From: Certhia americana
Taxonomy: Eukaryota > Chordata > Aves > Passeriformes > Certhiidae
DNA: 64,000 nt
Direction of reading: 5' to 3'
NCBI GenBank assembly: GCA_018697195.1
Contig: JAGMWU010000067.1
Coordinates: forward strand, 66,986 to 130,985
Shown here: in pieces, positions 35,264 through 48,641 of the stretch
How positions within the stretch are numbered: the stretch's first letter is position 1
How the letters are laid out: each line of letters opens with the position of its first letter
The notes under the pieces: model-generated
Databases searched by the model: none
The model's input: only the letters and a program-made list of their open reading frames with translations
What the model was told of the DNA's origin: nothing
Translations under genes and position numbers: made by a program

Positions 35264-38200
35264 GTACAATCCCTTGGGTTTTATTAGCTCCTTTATCAAA
35301 ATGGAAATTTTGGCTTGTTTCAGCTTTCATAGAAGCCCTTTCCACTACTAGTCAAATACCACACCATTTGTAAGAAAAAGAACTAACATGGCAAGAGAGT
35401 AATTGTAGAACGCTCCATGGTTCTTGGTGTTCACAGCCACTTTTTAAAAGTTTTTGTTGTTGATGATTTCTCCTTTTGTTTAGTTTTAAATAGCATTTTT
35501 GACCTGTTACTCTGTAACTTAGAGCAGCCGTGTATTGTTAGTGAATTCAGAGCAATGTAATATACCCTCAAAATGGAATCAGTCAGAAACAGAACCCAGC
35601 AATATCCAGCTGCACTTTTTCCTTTCTTTTTTTCTTTTCAATTTAGTGAGAAAGTGCTCTAAGATTTTGTTCTTTTTAATGTTTGTATCCTTTGGAGACA
35701 GGTGGCTCTTGTGATACTGCCAAGAGCTACCTTGTTCTGTGTTGAGCTGCTCTGCACAGCTAACAGCGGGAATTTTCTAGGTTTTTGCTTTCATATAATG
35801 TTATAATGAAATATTATTCATCAGCTAAAGTAAAGTTTGTCCTCTAAAGTACACATTTTACATGTGGGGTTGGAGGAACTCTTTTTCAGCTTCAAGATGA
35901 ACAGTAATACTGCATATGTATTCCAAAGTTGGCTGCACCATGGATTTATTAATGGACCATTAATGCACCATGGAGCATATTAATAATCTATTATATAGTT
36001 TCTCTTTTGCTTTTCTAGGCTTAATCAAATCTTGTGATGACCTTTCAGTTTTTCATTGCCAGGTTTTTTGTTTTGCCACATTGAATCAATGAAGATCCAT
36101 TGTTTTCAATAAGTCTACAGGGTTTACCAGATTGTTGAGTATATAATAAGCATCACTTGTCTACACATAATTCTCTTTGGATTCACATATTTTCAGTGCT
36201 TGTAACAACTGCCATGTAACTAATACTTTATATTGCCAGGACAGTTTCTGTACTAGGGCTTAATGTCTTTGGAGTGAGGAACAACATCAAAAATCATTTG
36301 GAAGTCCAACAAGAATGTGTTATTCTTGATCCTTTACTGACTACCCTCAATAGAGGCAGTGATGCTCTTTCTGAATGATGACTTGGCACTTTCCTGATAC
36401 GATATAACTGTCTGTGTTTCTGCTAATTCCCGTTTATTCTCTTCTGGGGTTTGACCAGTACAAATGTCAGGCTTTCCTAATCAGTAGTGTGCAGGTTAAA
36501 TTTCAGAATGTGTCAGTTTTCCCTTTGTTATAATGTTGTGGGTAGAGCAGGTTGACTTGGATTTACCTAGTCTTTAATTTGCACATTTAATTTTAAAAAT
36601 CCTATGGAAAATGAATCTTCAAAATCTCAACACATTTCCTTTTGTGTGACAGCTCTTTCATTTAGTCTATAATTTTAAAAATGGCTTGCTAAAACTGAAA
36701 ATTTCATAGAGCTAAAATTTTATGTCACTGCAGTTTTTGCAGAAGAAAGTTGAAAACATTTGTGCAAAACTAAATTTGATCATTTGGTGTCTGAAACTTC
36801 TTGAAGTTCATACATTTCCTGTCATTTTTTAGTATTTTTACATTTATTCATTTTCTGATTTTGAGATGAAATTCATCATTCTGCAGATAAGCCTACTCCT
36901 TTTTCTTTGTAGGGTAGTAGCAGCTCAGATTCTCTGGAAGGGCGAAGTTCAGATTATGCCAATAAAAGCTATGATGCAGTTGTATTTGATGTATTGAAAG
37001 TAACTCCTGAGGAGTTTGCTGTAAGTAGAAATGTTATTTTTGCATTTAAGCTTGTATAATATTCAGGGCTTGCAGAGTACTAAAAATACATGAAATCCTT
37101 TTTTTCTTAAAATAAAAAAAAAAAAAAAAACCAACTTCCAGTGTTCTTGAAAAAAAATTTCTGACTTTATCAACTTCAGTAAAATAAGCCTGTCTTGGGA
37201 TTTAATCACTTAGTACTGCCCTGACACAGTATATTTGTTTTACTGTATAAAGTTATTCGTATTTTTTAAGTCTTTTAGGAGACCCTAGCACAGTTTAGTT
37301 CTGGTCGGTGAGGAATACTTGTATGGTTTGTAGTTACTGAAGGGCGGATGGAAATATGTCATTGTTAGCTCTTCATTTTACATGATGTAAAATTCTGTCT
37401 TCATTGCAGAGCCAGATAACATTGATGGATATGCCAGTATTTAAAGCTATACAGCCCGAGGTAGGTTTTCTTAAACCATCTCCTTACACCTTTGGAAATC
37501 AGTACCTGAGGAAATGTTATGATTTAAATAATGCTTTTCTGTTCAAAAATGTTCACCTTCTTGCACCACACTAATATTTTTCTAGCCGTATTCCCTGTTA
37601 GCACTGTGAATCTGTAATCCAGCATGAGTTACTTCTGTTTGTCATCTGTTGCCAAAGGAGATGACTGTACTTTTCTGGAAGTCTTGTCTTGCTTTGAGTG
37701 AAGTGTTTCTTCAGGATAAGTTTATCAAGTGTAAAAATTTTCTGTTCTCCTTTTTGCTGCTGTTTTGCAATTCATATCTGATTTTTCTGATTTCAGTGTT
37801 TTGACTCGTGCCTCTGGCCATGATCTCAATTTTTGGCTGCATCAGATGCTTGATAAGCTCTTTAATTTGTATGATCATTTTTAAGATTCAAAATAATAAA
37901 TGCTGGGAATAAATCAGCCCAAACACTTTAAAGTTAGTGTATTGTCTTTTAAGATTTTAAAAAAGACACAGAAGGGAACTAGAGCTTGTTGAGGAAAAGC
38001 AATCAAATTTAACATAGATATTTGAAAATCAGTAATATTAATTTGATAAATGACGAATAAAAGTAGTTATCAGAATATGACAAATTTGCCTAAAAATATG
38101 ATAAATTTATTTACTGCAAAAGGTACAAGAATCACATGACTCCTGCCTCAGGTATTTTAATATAAGAACATGTACTTGTATCCATTGTGGCTTGTTGTTT

Positions 38201-41200
38201 TCTTGTCCTAATGTTGGAATATCATGGTTATATAGAGGGCGGCCCCTGCCACCCCATGTCAGCAGAACTGAATTTCTGACATCAGTAGGGGCAGTCAAGT
38301 TTAGAAGTTTTTTAGTGGAAGCTCTAGCCGCTTTGGTCACTAACAAAACAAGTCATCAGTTATTACAATAGTTCAGAGATTACCAGACTTCTATTTTGAG
38401 AAAGACAAATTTTTTATTTCCTTCCTATACTGTCTGTTGTCTGTCCTTCCTGTGAGATAATTTTTTTCCCCCCAAGAACACCAAGACAGTTTTATAGCTG
38501 AAAACTCTTTCATGCTTCTGAAATTACATGTATGCTGCTGGCAGTTGGGGAGACTTTTCTTTCCTGTGGGGGATAAAAACGGCAAATGAATAATGCAATA
38601 AGAAATTCTGAATACCCATAGAAAAATCTGCTAATGAAAAATTTTCAATACATACAAATTGATACATAGATACTTTTCCATGAGGAAGTTTTGTTTAGAC
38701 AAATATCAGAACAAAACAGAGGAGATTTTTATTCTAACTACCTTTGCCAAAAGCAGAGGTAGTGTTATACTCTGAGGAGATGAATGAACTAAAAAACAAA
38801 ATACGAAACTATAGATACTAATTTTTAAAGCGAATTTTGCATTTACTTTAGTTGCTATGAAGCCTGTGCCATAGAATTGTATAGCAAAACAATTGATTAG
38901 CTGTTCTTCTTTTCCTTTCTCATTGCTTCATTTTGCCTTATGGAAATGAAATTTCCTGAAGTGTTACTCTGGCAAATAGATGTAACTCACTGAGGAGTGA
39001 TCAGAAGGAAAACTATTGTATTTTCAGCTTCTGCTAGAATATGGATCTTTGAATATGTAGCAGTTACCATGTAACTTAATTAGTTGTTAATTGTGCTTTC
39101 TGATTTTCATTTTTTTGGGAGCGTCAATGTTGTTTGTTTGCCAAAAATAAGCAACTGTTTCTATCCTGAAATTCTGCCAACTGTAGGACTAGGTTTTAGA
39201 GCAAGAAATAGTCTGTGTATTTGTCATGAACCTCCCCTTCCTATTAGGTAAGTTATTAGGCTAAGAATGTTAACATTTTCTGGTTGAAATTTAAGGTTTT
39301 ATTCTTTTAACATGACTTTATGTGCGTGCATGGAAATACCAAAGATTATAGGGTTTTGGTTGCTAAGTCTTATCTCAAACACACAAACATCCTTTAAGCA
39401 TAGTATTTGCTGAGGCTTTTTCCTGCTTTTCAACAGCTATTACTAAAAAACACATCTGCATTTTACTTTGCAGAGTTTAGAAGGAGGATGTCTAGTTAGC
39501 AATTCTTTGTTCTCCAGCAGAAATAATTAGGCTGATATTTTAGATTTCTATGTAATTTTTAGATTTTTTTTCCAAGTCCTGAAATTGCAATCTCCACAAA
39601 TTTCAGGGTTTTTGCACACTTGATGGAAAGGTTCCTGTGACTGTGCACATTGAGGAAACTGCCAACATCCTTCCATACCAAAAAAAAAAAAAGCGATGAA
39701 GTGTAATTCTAGAACACGGTCTATTGTAGCAGTCTAAAAAAAATCAGCAGGAGCATTTTGAACCACTCACTTTTATCAACCTTCCTATTCAGTTTGAATT
39801 TTAAACCTAGTCAAATGATTTTGCCATACATAGGATTTTCCATTGTTACTCGCTAGCCCTCTTGCAACCGTTTAATATCCTTAGGTTACTGACCTCTTTC
39901 ACTTTTCTGACAAAGGTAAATTTTCCTGTCCCTAATAGAGTGTCTGAGATTTTTTTTCCACATAAACATATGATTTCTAGTGTCATAAGAGCAGACATGG
40001 ACAGTTCATGTGGAGAACTTGTGTCCTGACAGATGCAAATTGGCATTTTTATCTGCAAAAGTTTTAAGTGCTGGAGATAGGGATTCAAAATATGTTTGGA
40101 ACTGGAAGTGTTTTTCCTGCTGCTCACACAGACATGTACAGATCTCTAGAGTGTGTTCCATTTATCAGCATTACAAAGTGCTTTTCAGAGGCAGAATTCT
40201 CTTTGGCTGACTCTGCCTTTTCATATGAAGGTGTCTAAAATTAGTCATGTACATTTGGAAAGTTGAACAACGTTTTGATTGAAACTGAGACTTGTGATTT
40301 CTAAAGACAGAAGAGTGATTTAGAACTAGTGTTAAGGAGAACTCATTTCTGTTTTTTAAGGCAACTTTTAAATGTGTTTCCTAGGAACTAGCCAGCTGTG
40401 GATGGAATAAGAAAGAAAAACACACCCTCGCTCCAAATATTGTTGCCTTTACTAGGAGGTTTAACCAGGTATATAATTTGATTACTGTCATGAACAGGTA
40501 CTCTTTTTCCAAATGAGGATTAAGATTTTTAAATGACAGTCCCTGTTTTCAATTGCTTTGTCCACATTTTCATGTTGTTCTTCTAGACCATTTGTTCCTA
40601 ATTTGTTTAGCTATGGTGCAACGTTAGCAGTTTTGTTCCTTTTTTTCTGGGTCTTACTTGCTCATTCAGTTATCTTGGTGTTGTCTCACTTCTCTGCCTC
40701 TTATGGTGGTAATGCTTCAGGGCAATTGCAGTGATATCGATGAGAATTTATGGGATCAGAAATCTTTTCTTTCCTTACCTTGTTTTCTTCCTGGAGCATT
40801 GTGAGAGTTTGCAAATATTTCATCTAGTAGACTAATAAAGTCCATTTTTTGGTAGTAAATTAAAGTTGTATGTGTTTACTTTATAGGTCAGTTTTTGGGT
40901 TGTACGAGAAATACTAACAGCACAAACCTTAAAAATAAGGGCAGAAATACTGAGCCATTTTGTGAAAATAGCTAAAGTAAGTGCAAATTTCTTACACTAC
41001 CATTCAAACCCTGAATTCCTTATTGTTTTTTTGATGCACTACTCCTGTGAGTCCTTGTTGGATTGCAGAGGGTAACAATTCTGTTTTAGCACATCTGTTA
41101 TGTTGTACCATGAGTGTGATAAAGGTACGAGAACTGTTCTCTTCTACGTGGTTAGATGAAACTACAGTTCAGTGTGACTTATCTTGTACCTCTGTCTACC

Positions 41201-43203
41201 AAGTTTAAAAGGGGTATGGGTTGTTGGTGGCCAGTTGTGTGTCTTCACAACATCAAATGTGATTGTAAATGGTTCTGTTTTTTGTCTCCCACCATTTTCA
41301 AACTTAACCTTTATGAAAAGAAATTTCTTGCTTCTAAAATAGCTATTGTGAGACTTGTATTCCTGCTTGCAATATGTCGTTGCTGGTATAAAGCACTGCT
41401 GTTAAAGCTCAGCTGTTTTAATGAGTTTGAGTACTGTATTTTACTCTTAACTTTGAAACAAGCAAACAAAAAAAAAATTTTTAAATATTTATCTCTTCCA
41501 GGGCCTGTGGTCATTCTGTTTTGTATGACCCCGAGTGACACAGCACTTGGATCAAAATCCCAAGTGCTAATTTTGTGTGTGTGAAATTGTGCATGTGTGT
41601 AGGTAATTAAAATAATATTTTCTGTGTAGCAGAAAACAATTTCTGTATTGTGCATATTTCCAATCAATTTACTTAGCAGCTTTGTACTTTGAGAAGAAAA
41701 TTTATCTGGATAAGTTACTGGCACAAAAAAATAGTCCAGGTAATAGGAGAATGTTCGACTTGGTAGGTCTTAGGTTGTTCTTAGAAATAAGAGTTGTGAT
41801 GCTTGTTTGGGTTTTTTTTTAACCTGCACAAGGGGGAACGCTGCTGTCTTTCCTTCTCTTGCTTTTTTACTTTTCTTGCTTTTCCCTCCATAAAGTCCAG
41901 ATCTTCCTTAAATGTTTCTGAGCAGTGAGTAAATGTATCACTCAGAGATGAATCCAGCCTCTTTTTTAGCTTTACAACGAAGCTATGTGGTGGCAATTCT
42001 CACTTTTCTATTTTACATTTTTATGCTTGTTGTAGCAAGCCTTATCATCCTGACAGCTTTATTCCAAAGTATTGTCTGCCTGAGATGAGTCTATTTTGAG
42101 TAATTGTCAGCACACAGAGTAAATTTAAAGTACATTGAAGTGAGTTAAATTTTTCCTATGAAACAAATTACAAAGGCAGAAACTGTGCTAATTCTGAGAG
42201 GGTCATCAGCATCTTTGTGTAATGTTCTTGCTTGATTAAATCTTTAATTTCCAAAATTACATGAATTTTCAAGAACATTGCATCAAATACTTTTTTTCTG
42301 TTTTCTGTTCCTGAAGGAACAGCCTTAGAAAATAACACACTGAAATCAAGTACTGTTTGTATTCTTGAAACTGAAATACCTGTTATATTGATGGGTATAC
42401 TTGTAAAATTGGCAACTTTTAAAGTAGTCTTGCACATGACAGCATTGGATAATATTTTGTCTGCAGTTATAGATGAAAACTTTGTATTTTATTAATAAAA
42501 AACCCATGGTTTATTAATGCAGCTTTGATATTAATTAATCCTGCTTCCCTTTCCAGTGTGCTAAAAGCTATTATTCTGTTTTATCAGAAGCTTCTGGAAC
42601 TGAATAATCTTCATTCTCTTATGTCTGTGGTGTCAGCACTGCAAAGTGCACCTATCTTCAGGCTGACCAAAACTTGGGCTGTAAGTGTTACCTTGACCCT
42701 TGTCCCTTCCGTCTTGTTTGAATTCTGAGGTTCTTTGGAATTTGTCATATTGTAAATTCTGGAGGAAGATGGGTTTGTGTTCTTGTTTTTGTGGTACTGT
42801 GGGGTAGCAGAATTAGTGGTCTGTTGCATGTTTCGTGAAAAGTAGAGTTTTGGCTGCATCTATTTTGCTGTAAATTTCATGTTTTCCTGTGTGTTGTAGA
42901 AGCCACTGGTTATATGCTCAAGAAGACTTCTGTTGATAAGTAATCTTAGAACTCCCTTGTACAGAATGTGTATCAGTGTCCCCTTATCCAAAATATAGTG
43001 TAGTAGTGATAAACCTAATCTTAACTAGACTGTGCTTTCCTTATTTTTGAAAATTTTATCTCCGTTTTCTCTGTAGCTTTTGAATCGGAAAGACAAGACG
43101 ACCTTTGAGAAATTAGACTATTTACTGTCTAAGGAAGATAATTATAAAAGGACACGAGAGTACATCAGAAGCTTAAAAATGGTTCCTACAATTCCATATT
43201 TAG
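35207..43203 (+). CDS. RALGPS1: RALGPS1, Ral guanine nucleotide exchange factor (5' part, seven coding exons)
   Basis: Joining 35207-35263, 36913-37020, 37410-37460, 40385-40468, 40887-40976, 42588-42680 and 43077-43203 gives 203 codons plus one base, all in frame with GT/AG borders. The protein starts [20 protein letters not shown] and matches RALGPS1 of other vertebrates closely. The part seen is the short N-terminus and most of the RasGEF (CDC25-like) domain, from about residue 45, including [30 protein letters not shown] and the VPTIPYLG region. RALGPS1 activates RalA/RalB by GDP-GTP exchange. A proline-rich SH3-binding region and a C-terminal PH domain should follow to the right of this window (human form about 557 aa). 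An in-frame TGA at 35180 supports the start. Confidence 0.95.
35264..36912 (+). other. RALGPS1: RALGPS1 intron 2
   Basis: A/T-rich intron sequence ending in TTTTTCTTTGTAG. No repeat family or other feature was recognised. Confidence 0.7.
36913..37020 (+). CDS. RALGPS1: RALGPS1 coding exon 2
   Basis: Thirty-six codons from [15 protein letters not shown] to [10 protein letters not shown], phase 0 at both ends, donor GTAAGT. It covers the serine-rich N-terminus and the entry to the RasGEF domain. Confidence 0.95.
37410..37460 (+). CDS. RALGPS1: RALGPS1 coding exon 3
   Basis: A micro-size exon of 17 codons ([17 protein letters not shown]), phase 0, between TTCATTGCAG and GTAGGT. It is the early RasGEF segment. 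Confidence 0.95.
37461..40384 (+). other. RALGPS1: RALGPS1 intron 4
   Basis: Intron of 2.9 kb, A/T-rich, with no repeat element or RNA gene that I can recognise. It ends in TGTGTTTCCTAG. Confidence 0.7.
40385..40468 (+). CDS. RALGPS1: RALGPS1 coding exon 4
   Basis: Twenty-eight codons, [20 protein letters not shown] and on to FTRRFNQ, phase 0. This is part of the first structurally conserved region of RasGEF domains. Confidence 0.95.
40887..40976 (+). CDS. RALGPS1: RALGPS1 coding exon 5
   Basis: Thirty codons beginning [20 protein letters not shown] and ending HFVKIAK, phase 0, donor GTAAGT. The run of hydrophobic helix residues is typical of the RasGEF core. Confidence 0.95.
40977..42587 (+). 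other. RALGPS1: RALGPS1 intron 6 with two candidate acceptors at its end
   Basis: The authentic acceptor is TTATTCTGTTTTATCAG at 42587. A second acceptor with an equally good pyrimidine tract (CTTCCCTTTCCAG) lies 31 bases earlier, at 42556. Reading frames on both strands at 41.1-41.7 kb have no recognisable content. Confidence 0.7.
42588..42680 (+). CDS. RALGPS1: RALGPS1 coding exon 6
   Basis: Thirty-one codons, [20 protein letters not shown] and on to IFRLTKTWA, phase 0, donor GTAAGT. It contains the signature RasGEF stretch of the form N-x-H-S-L-M-x-x-x-S-A-L with the following R-L-x-x-T-W. Confidence 0.97.
43077..43203 (+). CDS. RALGPS1: RALGPS1 coding exon 7, last one in the window
   Basis: Forty-two codons plus one base ([20 protein letters not shown] to MVPTIPYL, then G of a split glycine codon), donor GTGAGT. 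The next exon should begin by completing glycine and reading a hydrophobic Y-L-L-D-L-like stretch. I searched the remaining sequence by eye and did not find it. Confidence 0.95.
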
Positions 43204-45168
43204 GTGAGTGTGAACAATTACCTTATTTATCTTTATATATTTAGCTACAGCTCATTGACAGACAAATGGTAATGTACTATGTTGTGCACCTGAAGAACAC
43301 TATATGTAGAATGGTGCACTCCATTTTATATTTGGAAAAATTAAGTCAGGTTGAGATTTTTAGGCTATACATATGTTTGCATACTTTTGGAAGGAGTTTT
43401 TCTTTCAGGTGCTGAATAAATGTACGTGTAATTCAATGCAAAGATGTATTAAAAGGGAGACCTACAGTTAAAATGCTGTCCAGCCTTGATATTGTCTCCT
43501 TTTCTTTTGTGATGTGCACCAAGTAGCCATTTGATGAATTGTTTTTTTGGTTAGTATTTCACCTGGAAATATTTCTGCACAGAAGATATTATGAATGAAA
43601 GTAGTCCAATATAATGAACTGTTCTCTGGCTTTATTAGTGATTTACTCAGATGCTAAACTGCAGCTGAAAAGAATAAATGTTTTTTGAATTGCTGACCCT
43701 GGATTACAGGAGCTCAGGAATTCTGCTTAGCCTTCCTGGGCCAGAATTGCTCTCTGTATTAGCAACCCCTAATGCCTCAGTAGATTTATCCTCCACGAAC
43801 ACTTGCACTCTCGCTTTAAACACACATAAACCTGTATGCACAACACCCAGCTGGCAGGATTTCAACTCTGTCCAGTACCACATTCTTTTGCTTGAATTGA
43901 ACGTGGTAATTTTTACCTTCACTAGATAAATCCTACCTTGTTCCTTAACAGCTTGAGGCTACTCCTGACATTATGGACTTCAGTCATTATCTGTTGCCTT
44001 CACAGTAAATCTTCAATTGCCTCTCTTCCAAAAGGAAGAGTCCTTGGATAATTTGATCATGCCTTGTGCAGATGCCACTTGGCATTATCCTTGACTTACC
44101 TGGGCAGCGTTTCAGTCCTGTATCCTTTTTTTAGGGGAAGAGGGTGTACAGGAAGCGTCCTGCCTGCAAAATTCAAGATAGAAAAGTAGGTTATATTTTA
44201 TACAGTTTCTTCAGGAAGCTTTTTGTGCTCTACTTAATAATTTCTAATATTCTATTACCTCAAAGTTTAGTAGCAATCACAGAGTAGCAATACTTTATTT
44301 CATTTATTTTTAGTTTATTGTAATGCTAAGATTATGCCTTTATTTGCACTGGTATGCTCTTCTTGTTTTATATGGAATGTCAGGATTCTTTTTTCCCCTT
44401 GCATGTAACACTGTCTGTAGATTTTCATCTTCTGTTTTACTGTTCAAGCAGTTTATCTCATAAATCTTTTTGTAATTCCTATCAGTCTGCCCTTCTCTCT
44501 GCTCATCTCAATTAGTGAATATCATTAGCAGATTTTTGTTCCTGTTAATTCCTGTTTTCAGATCACTTATGATCACTTACGAGCAGGTCAAGCAGCATGA
44601 GTCCTAGTACCATTTGCTGTGGAAAACAATCAGCACTGCTTGTCTAAAACATTTCTCATTTAATAAATTTGATGGCCATTCTTAATGGCCATACTTTTAA
44701 AACTGTTTTGAAAACTTGATATGAGTTCCTGAAAGTGCTTTTTAAGTAATTTCAGTTCTAAATGAATATTTAGCTTATGAAAAGATAATATTCAATTGAG
44801 ACTTGTTTCAGTGAATAAATGTCTTCTCAAGGAAGACAGCATTACTTACAGAACAACTTCTTTATTCTATTTAAATGAACAAGTAGACCAATAGATGATT
44901 TTAGGAGTAACTACTGAATATAAAACAACTGAATGAGAGTGACAAGGTGTGAAGATTTTCAGAGTTCATGGGTATCCTGTTTTGTTCTGTAGAGCCTCTT
45001 GTATCACTGCAAGAAAATGACTTAGTTGTGAGAGAATGGTTTTTATTTCATCTGTGGAAGCCTGAGATTGATTGAAATGAACTGGAGATGTATTGGGAAA
45101 TTAAAACTGTCGCTTCAGTTTTCCAGGTACTCTGGTTTATAAAATTGGCTCACAGCCAATGGTTTAAG

Positions 45169-45210
45169 ACATTAAGAAATGTTTTAATTAAAACATTAAG
45201 AAATGTTTTA
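45169..45210. repeat. 24-bp tandem duplication
   Basis: ACATTAAGAAATGTTTTA occurs twice at a spacing of 24 bases, separated by ATTAAA. Each unit is also partly palindromic. Confidence 0.85.
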
Positions 45211-47445
45211 GTGCTATCCAATTATTATGAAATCATTCCAAGCCACTTTTAATCAAGATATAAAATATTTCTAAAATTAACATGTGTTACAAGCCTAATA
45301 AAAGACTTGGGTAATGAAAGTGCAAGGAAAAAATCTGCATATTTCCTTCCTAACCCAACTGATTAACAGGGTTGAATCTGAAATTCCTGCTCGTCTTTAG
45401 CCAGTCTCTTTGAAACTTTGAATCCTCCTGCATGTGTTGTATCTTGTGTTTCATACGTGAGAGACTCTCTCCCTACTGATGGCAAAGACTAGGCAGTGTT
45501 GCTGTTTTTGTTAAGTAATGCTTTCCCTGCATTCTAAGAGGATCAGTTGGACATTTTGTGTAACCAGATGAATACAGGAGACAACTACTGCTATGTTTCC
45601 AACCTCAGGCTATAATATGAGAGACTAATATATTCCTTACTATGTTTAAAAGAACCATTTAAACATCTAACGATTGTTTTGTTTTCAGACAGGTCTTTCA
45701 GTTTTAAAGAGAGAGAGATAAAGAAAAAAAAAATCATGAGATTGGCAAAGCTGTGATGTGGACTGCTGGAAGTGTTTAGCCACAGTGTGATTTAAGAAAA
45801 AAGAGCAGTCATATTGTTTTGAAAATTCATGGGTGTAGTTACAGCATTTTCTTGTCTTCACTGCTGGTGATCTTTTAGGTTGTCTCTGTATGTTGCAGAT
45901 CAAACAGCGTTGGGTATGATCTTAAAATTTATAGATTTGTTATACTGTTTGCTTTTTTCCCCGCTTGGAATATAACAGTGGGGGTAACTCTGAAAACTTT
46001 GAATTATAGTAGAATAGTTTCAGGAAAGAATTCTTTGGAAATGTATATACAAAAGAATAACTAATTTGTCTTCGGAGGTAACGTCAGTCTTGCGACAGCC
46101 TTTTGTCTAAATGCTGTAGATGGAGCCCCACTGTTTCATTCCTGATACTTAGATAATGTCTTAGTTAGACAGCTTTTTCTTTACTTTTCTGAAAAGGGTA
46201 TGAATATTTCAAAATTCAGAAGAGCAACCTCGGTTTCCTATGGCACTTCTTGAAATGGAGGTTTACAGGAGAATTGAAGTTGTTCCATCTTCTCTCTAGT
46301 GCTGCAATTCTCTTTTGTATAAACTTGCCTAATGTGCTTTTGCTAATGATGGGAAAGTGTATGGTATGGGATTTTTAGACTGCAGTGTTGCCAAAGATGT
46401 ACATTTGGGGAGCAATGAAGTAATGTAATTGAAACCTGTGGACATAATTAGGGAAATGGGAAAAACTAAGGCCTTTCACAGTTTGTAGTATTGTCAACTA
46501 CTGCAGTAGACATTACCACAGTAGGTGGACCTAGTGCAAACTGAGTTCTTTTGTGCGAATTTTTTTAAAAAGTAAGCATATTGAAATCTGTGATTCTGCT
46601 AATGTACTTGCTAATAACCTAACAGTGTAAGTTCCAAATCCCTAATGTTTGTTTATTTTTGATGTTCCAAGTTCTGTGTTTAAAATTATTTTATGCAAAT
46701 ACGCAAATTTTATGTAAAAAATGAGTAAGTTCTGTTCTGACATGTGGTGCCTCCAGATAGTCATGAACAGAACTTCTGTGCATTATCTTTTTTAATTACA
46801 TGGATGAGTATCTAGGTAAATGACTCACCTTTTAAGTAGAAAGGTTAAGAAATACGATTACTTTAGCAAAACACTGTCATCTTGAACACGGGTTTAAAGC
46901 CTATTATGAGTGTATACTATGAAGATGTGTTTCCAGCCGTATCTCCAGCTACAGAAGAGCAACTCTAATAGCTTTTCTAGGGAATGCCTTGTTCTTGAGA
47001 TCTGTACAATGGGTACCTGAAGTTCTCTGCATTCTTTCCTCAAGCCAAGCATGAAGTGGCCTTAATGCTGCTAATTGTAACAGCACTGCAGCCAGGCTTT
47101 ATGGCCAGTAGGTGCATTTGATATTTCTAATCTCAAATTTAAATCTTTTCCGGAATTCAGTAGACAAACCCATATAAGATAAAGCTTGAATACTGTTTCA
47201 AAAATTTGTGTGTTTCATATTACCTACAAAAAGTTGTTCCTCCTTGGGCTGTGCGGAAATTGCGTATTTTTCTCAGCTGAAAATTGTTTTGGTATTTATT
47301 GTTTTGGTTTTTATGTTGCAATATTTTAACCCTTCACACATGAGCAGTGGTCACATATCAGAGTTTGTTTGAATCAGAGGCGGACTATTGTGAAGTAATC
47401 TGAACTACAAGATGAAATCTCAAGTGTCAAAATAACATTTGTTAC

Positions 47446-47451
47446 TTTATT
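47446..47451 (-). terminator. ANGPTL2: ANGPTL2 distal poly(A) signal
   Basis: Minus strand TTAATAAAGTAAC, followed by a T-rich TGTTATTTTG stretch. It is the best-placed distal signal. Confidence 0.45.
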
Positions 47452-48398
47452 AAGGAATACAATATTACAGGGGTAATCTGATATATTAAAACCCTACTTT
47501 CAGGTATATACAACACATGCTACATCATACTGTGGTAAAGATGTGATGAGGTAATAAGGGAAAAGTATGCAAACACACACACACACAAATGTCAGTGTCA
47601 TACAGGCTGACCAAAAAATATGTTGAACTTCTAGGCTTTTACTCTGCCTGTTTTATGCATTCTTTAGCTTGTATTTTTTGTAGCAGTTGCTCTTTTGTAA
47701 TGGGTGTGTTAACAATCTGATAGAAACCTATCTCGGAAGAATATTACAATTATGCCAGTCTGTATTTCATAAGTGTGACAGACCTCTAAATATAAATGAG
47801 TAAATCTGTTTAATAATTTGACAGTAATGTTATAATTGTGAAATATGTTAAAATAACTTTTTTGCTACTGATAAGTTCTCTATATAATTTTTAGCTAAAG
47901 GTTAAGGCCATTAAATAGCTTATAAATTGGTATCCATCATTTGCCTGCAAAGTTGGATAGACCCTTTGATTAATATCCAGCCATTTCTGATTACAGAGGC
48001 TACACAGCAGGTAATCACTGAAGTCAGGTACAAAATACTGTAACAGTTGTGTAGTATAACATCTTTGCTATAGAGCTCATAATACCTGTTATAAATCTGG
48101 ATTAATTTCTGTATGCGAGTAGCTACTTCATTTTGGTAAGAAAAACCATTTGTGTTTTTAATCTCAAATATTTGAATTAATGGTGAATTTTCTAGGAGCA
48201 GATTATTTAAATGCACATAATGAAGGGAAAAGGCCATGTTTATCAGGACAATAACAGTTTGAGTATCTGCTCTCAAAACAATTATAGAGTGCTAACTTTA
48301 TTCATGATAATTAACAAAGATTACATAATCATCACACTAATGTACATATACCACCTACATAGTTCAAAGGATTGATTCCTGTGTCAAATGATTGCTTA

Positions 48399-48432
48399 TA
48401 ATAACAATAATAATAATAATAATAATAATAAA
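48399..48432. repeat. (AAT)n microsatellite
   Basis: About ten AAT units, the left end interrupted by AAC. It lies in the ANGPTL2 3' UTR, reading ATT in the mRNA sense. Confidence 0.95.
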
Positions 48433-48635
48433 ACTCTTGCTGTACAGTTTGTAATATTTCCTGTATTTGAGAATATTTATACATAACATACAAAAATACT
48501 TAAATGTGGTGGCAGTACTTTTATCATCCAAAGTTAATTTACAGGGAATAAAACCCAGGAAGTTTATCTACAGTTTTCATCTAAACTGCAAGTTCTAATA
48601 GTACCAAGAGGTGTTCTGAATGTTATACAGTTCCT

Positions 48636-48641
48636 TTTATT
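48636..48641 (-). terminator. ANGPTL2: ANGPTL2 proximal poly(A) motif (candidate)
   Basis: AATAAA on the minus strand 170 bases after the stop codon. Use of it would give a short-UTR mRNA. Confidence 0.3.

Noticed and set aside
41156..41724. Opposed frames of 142 and 137 codons in RALGPS1 intron 6
   Set aside because: They overlap each other on opposite strands and have no family features. Chance frames of this length are expected in the window.
48399..48432. Regular repeats as a CRISPR-like array
   Set aside because: This and the other regular repeats are simple microsatellites or head-to-tail duplications without spacers, in a vertebrate genome.
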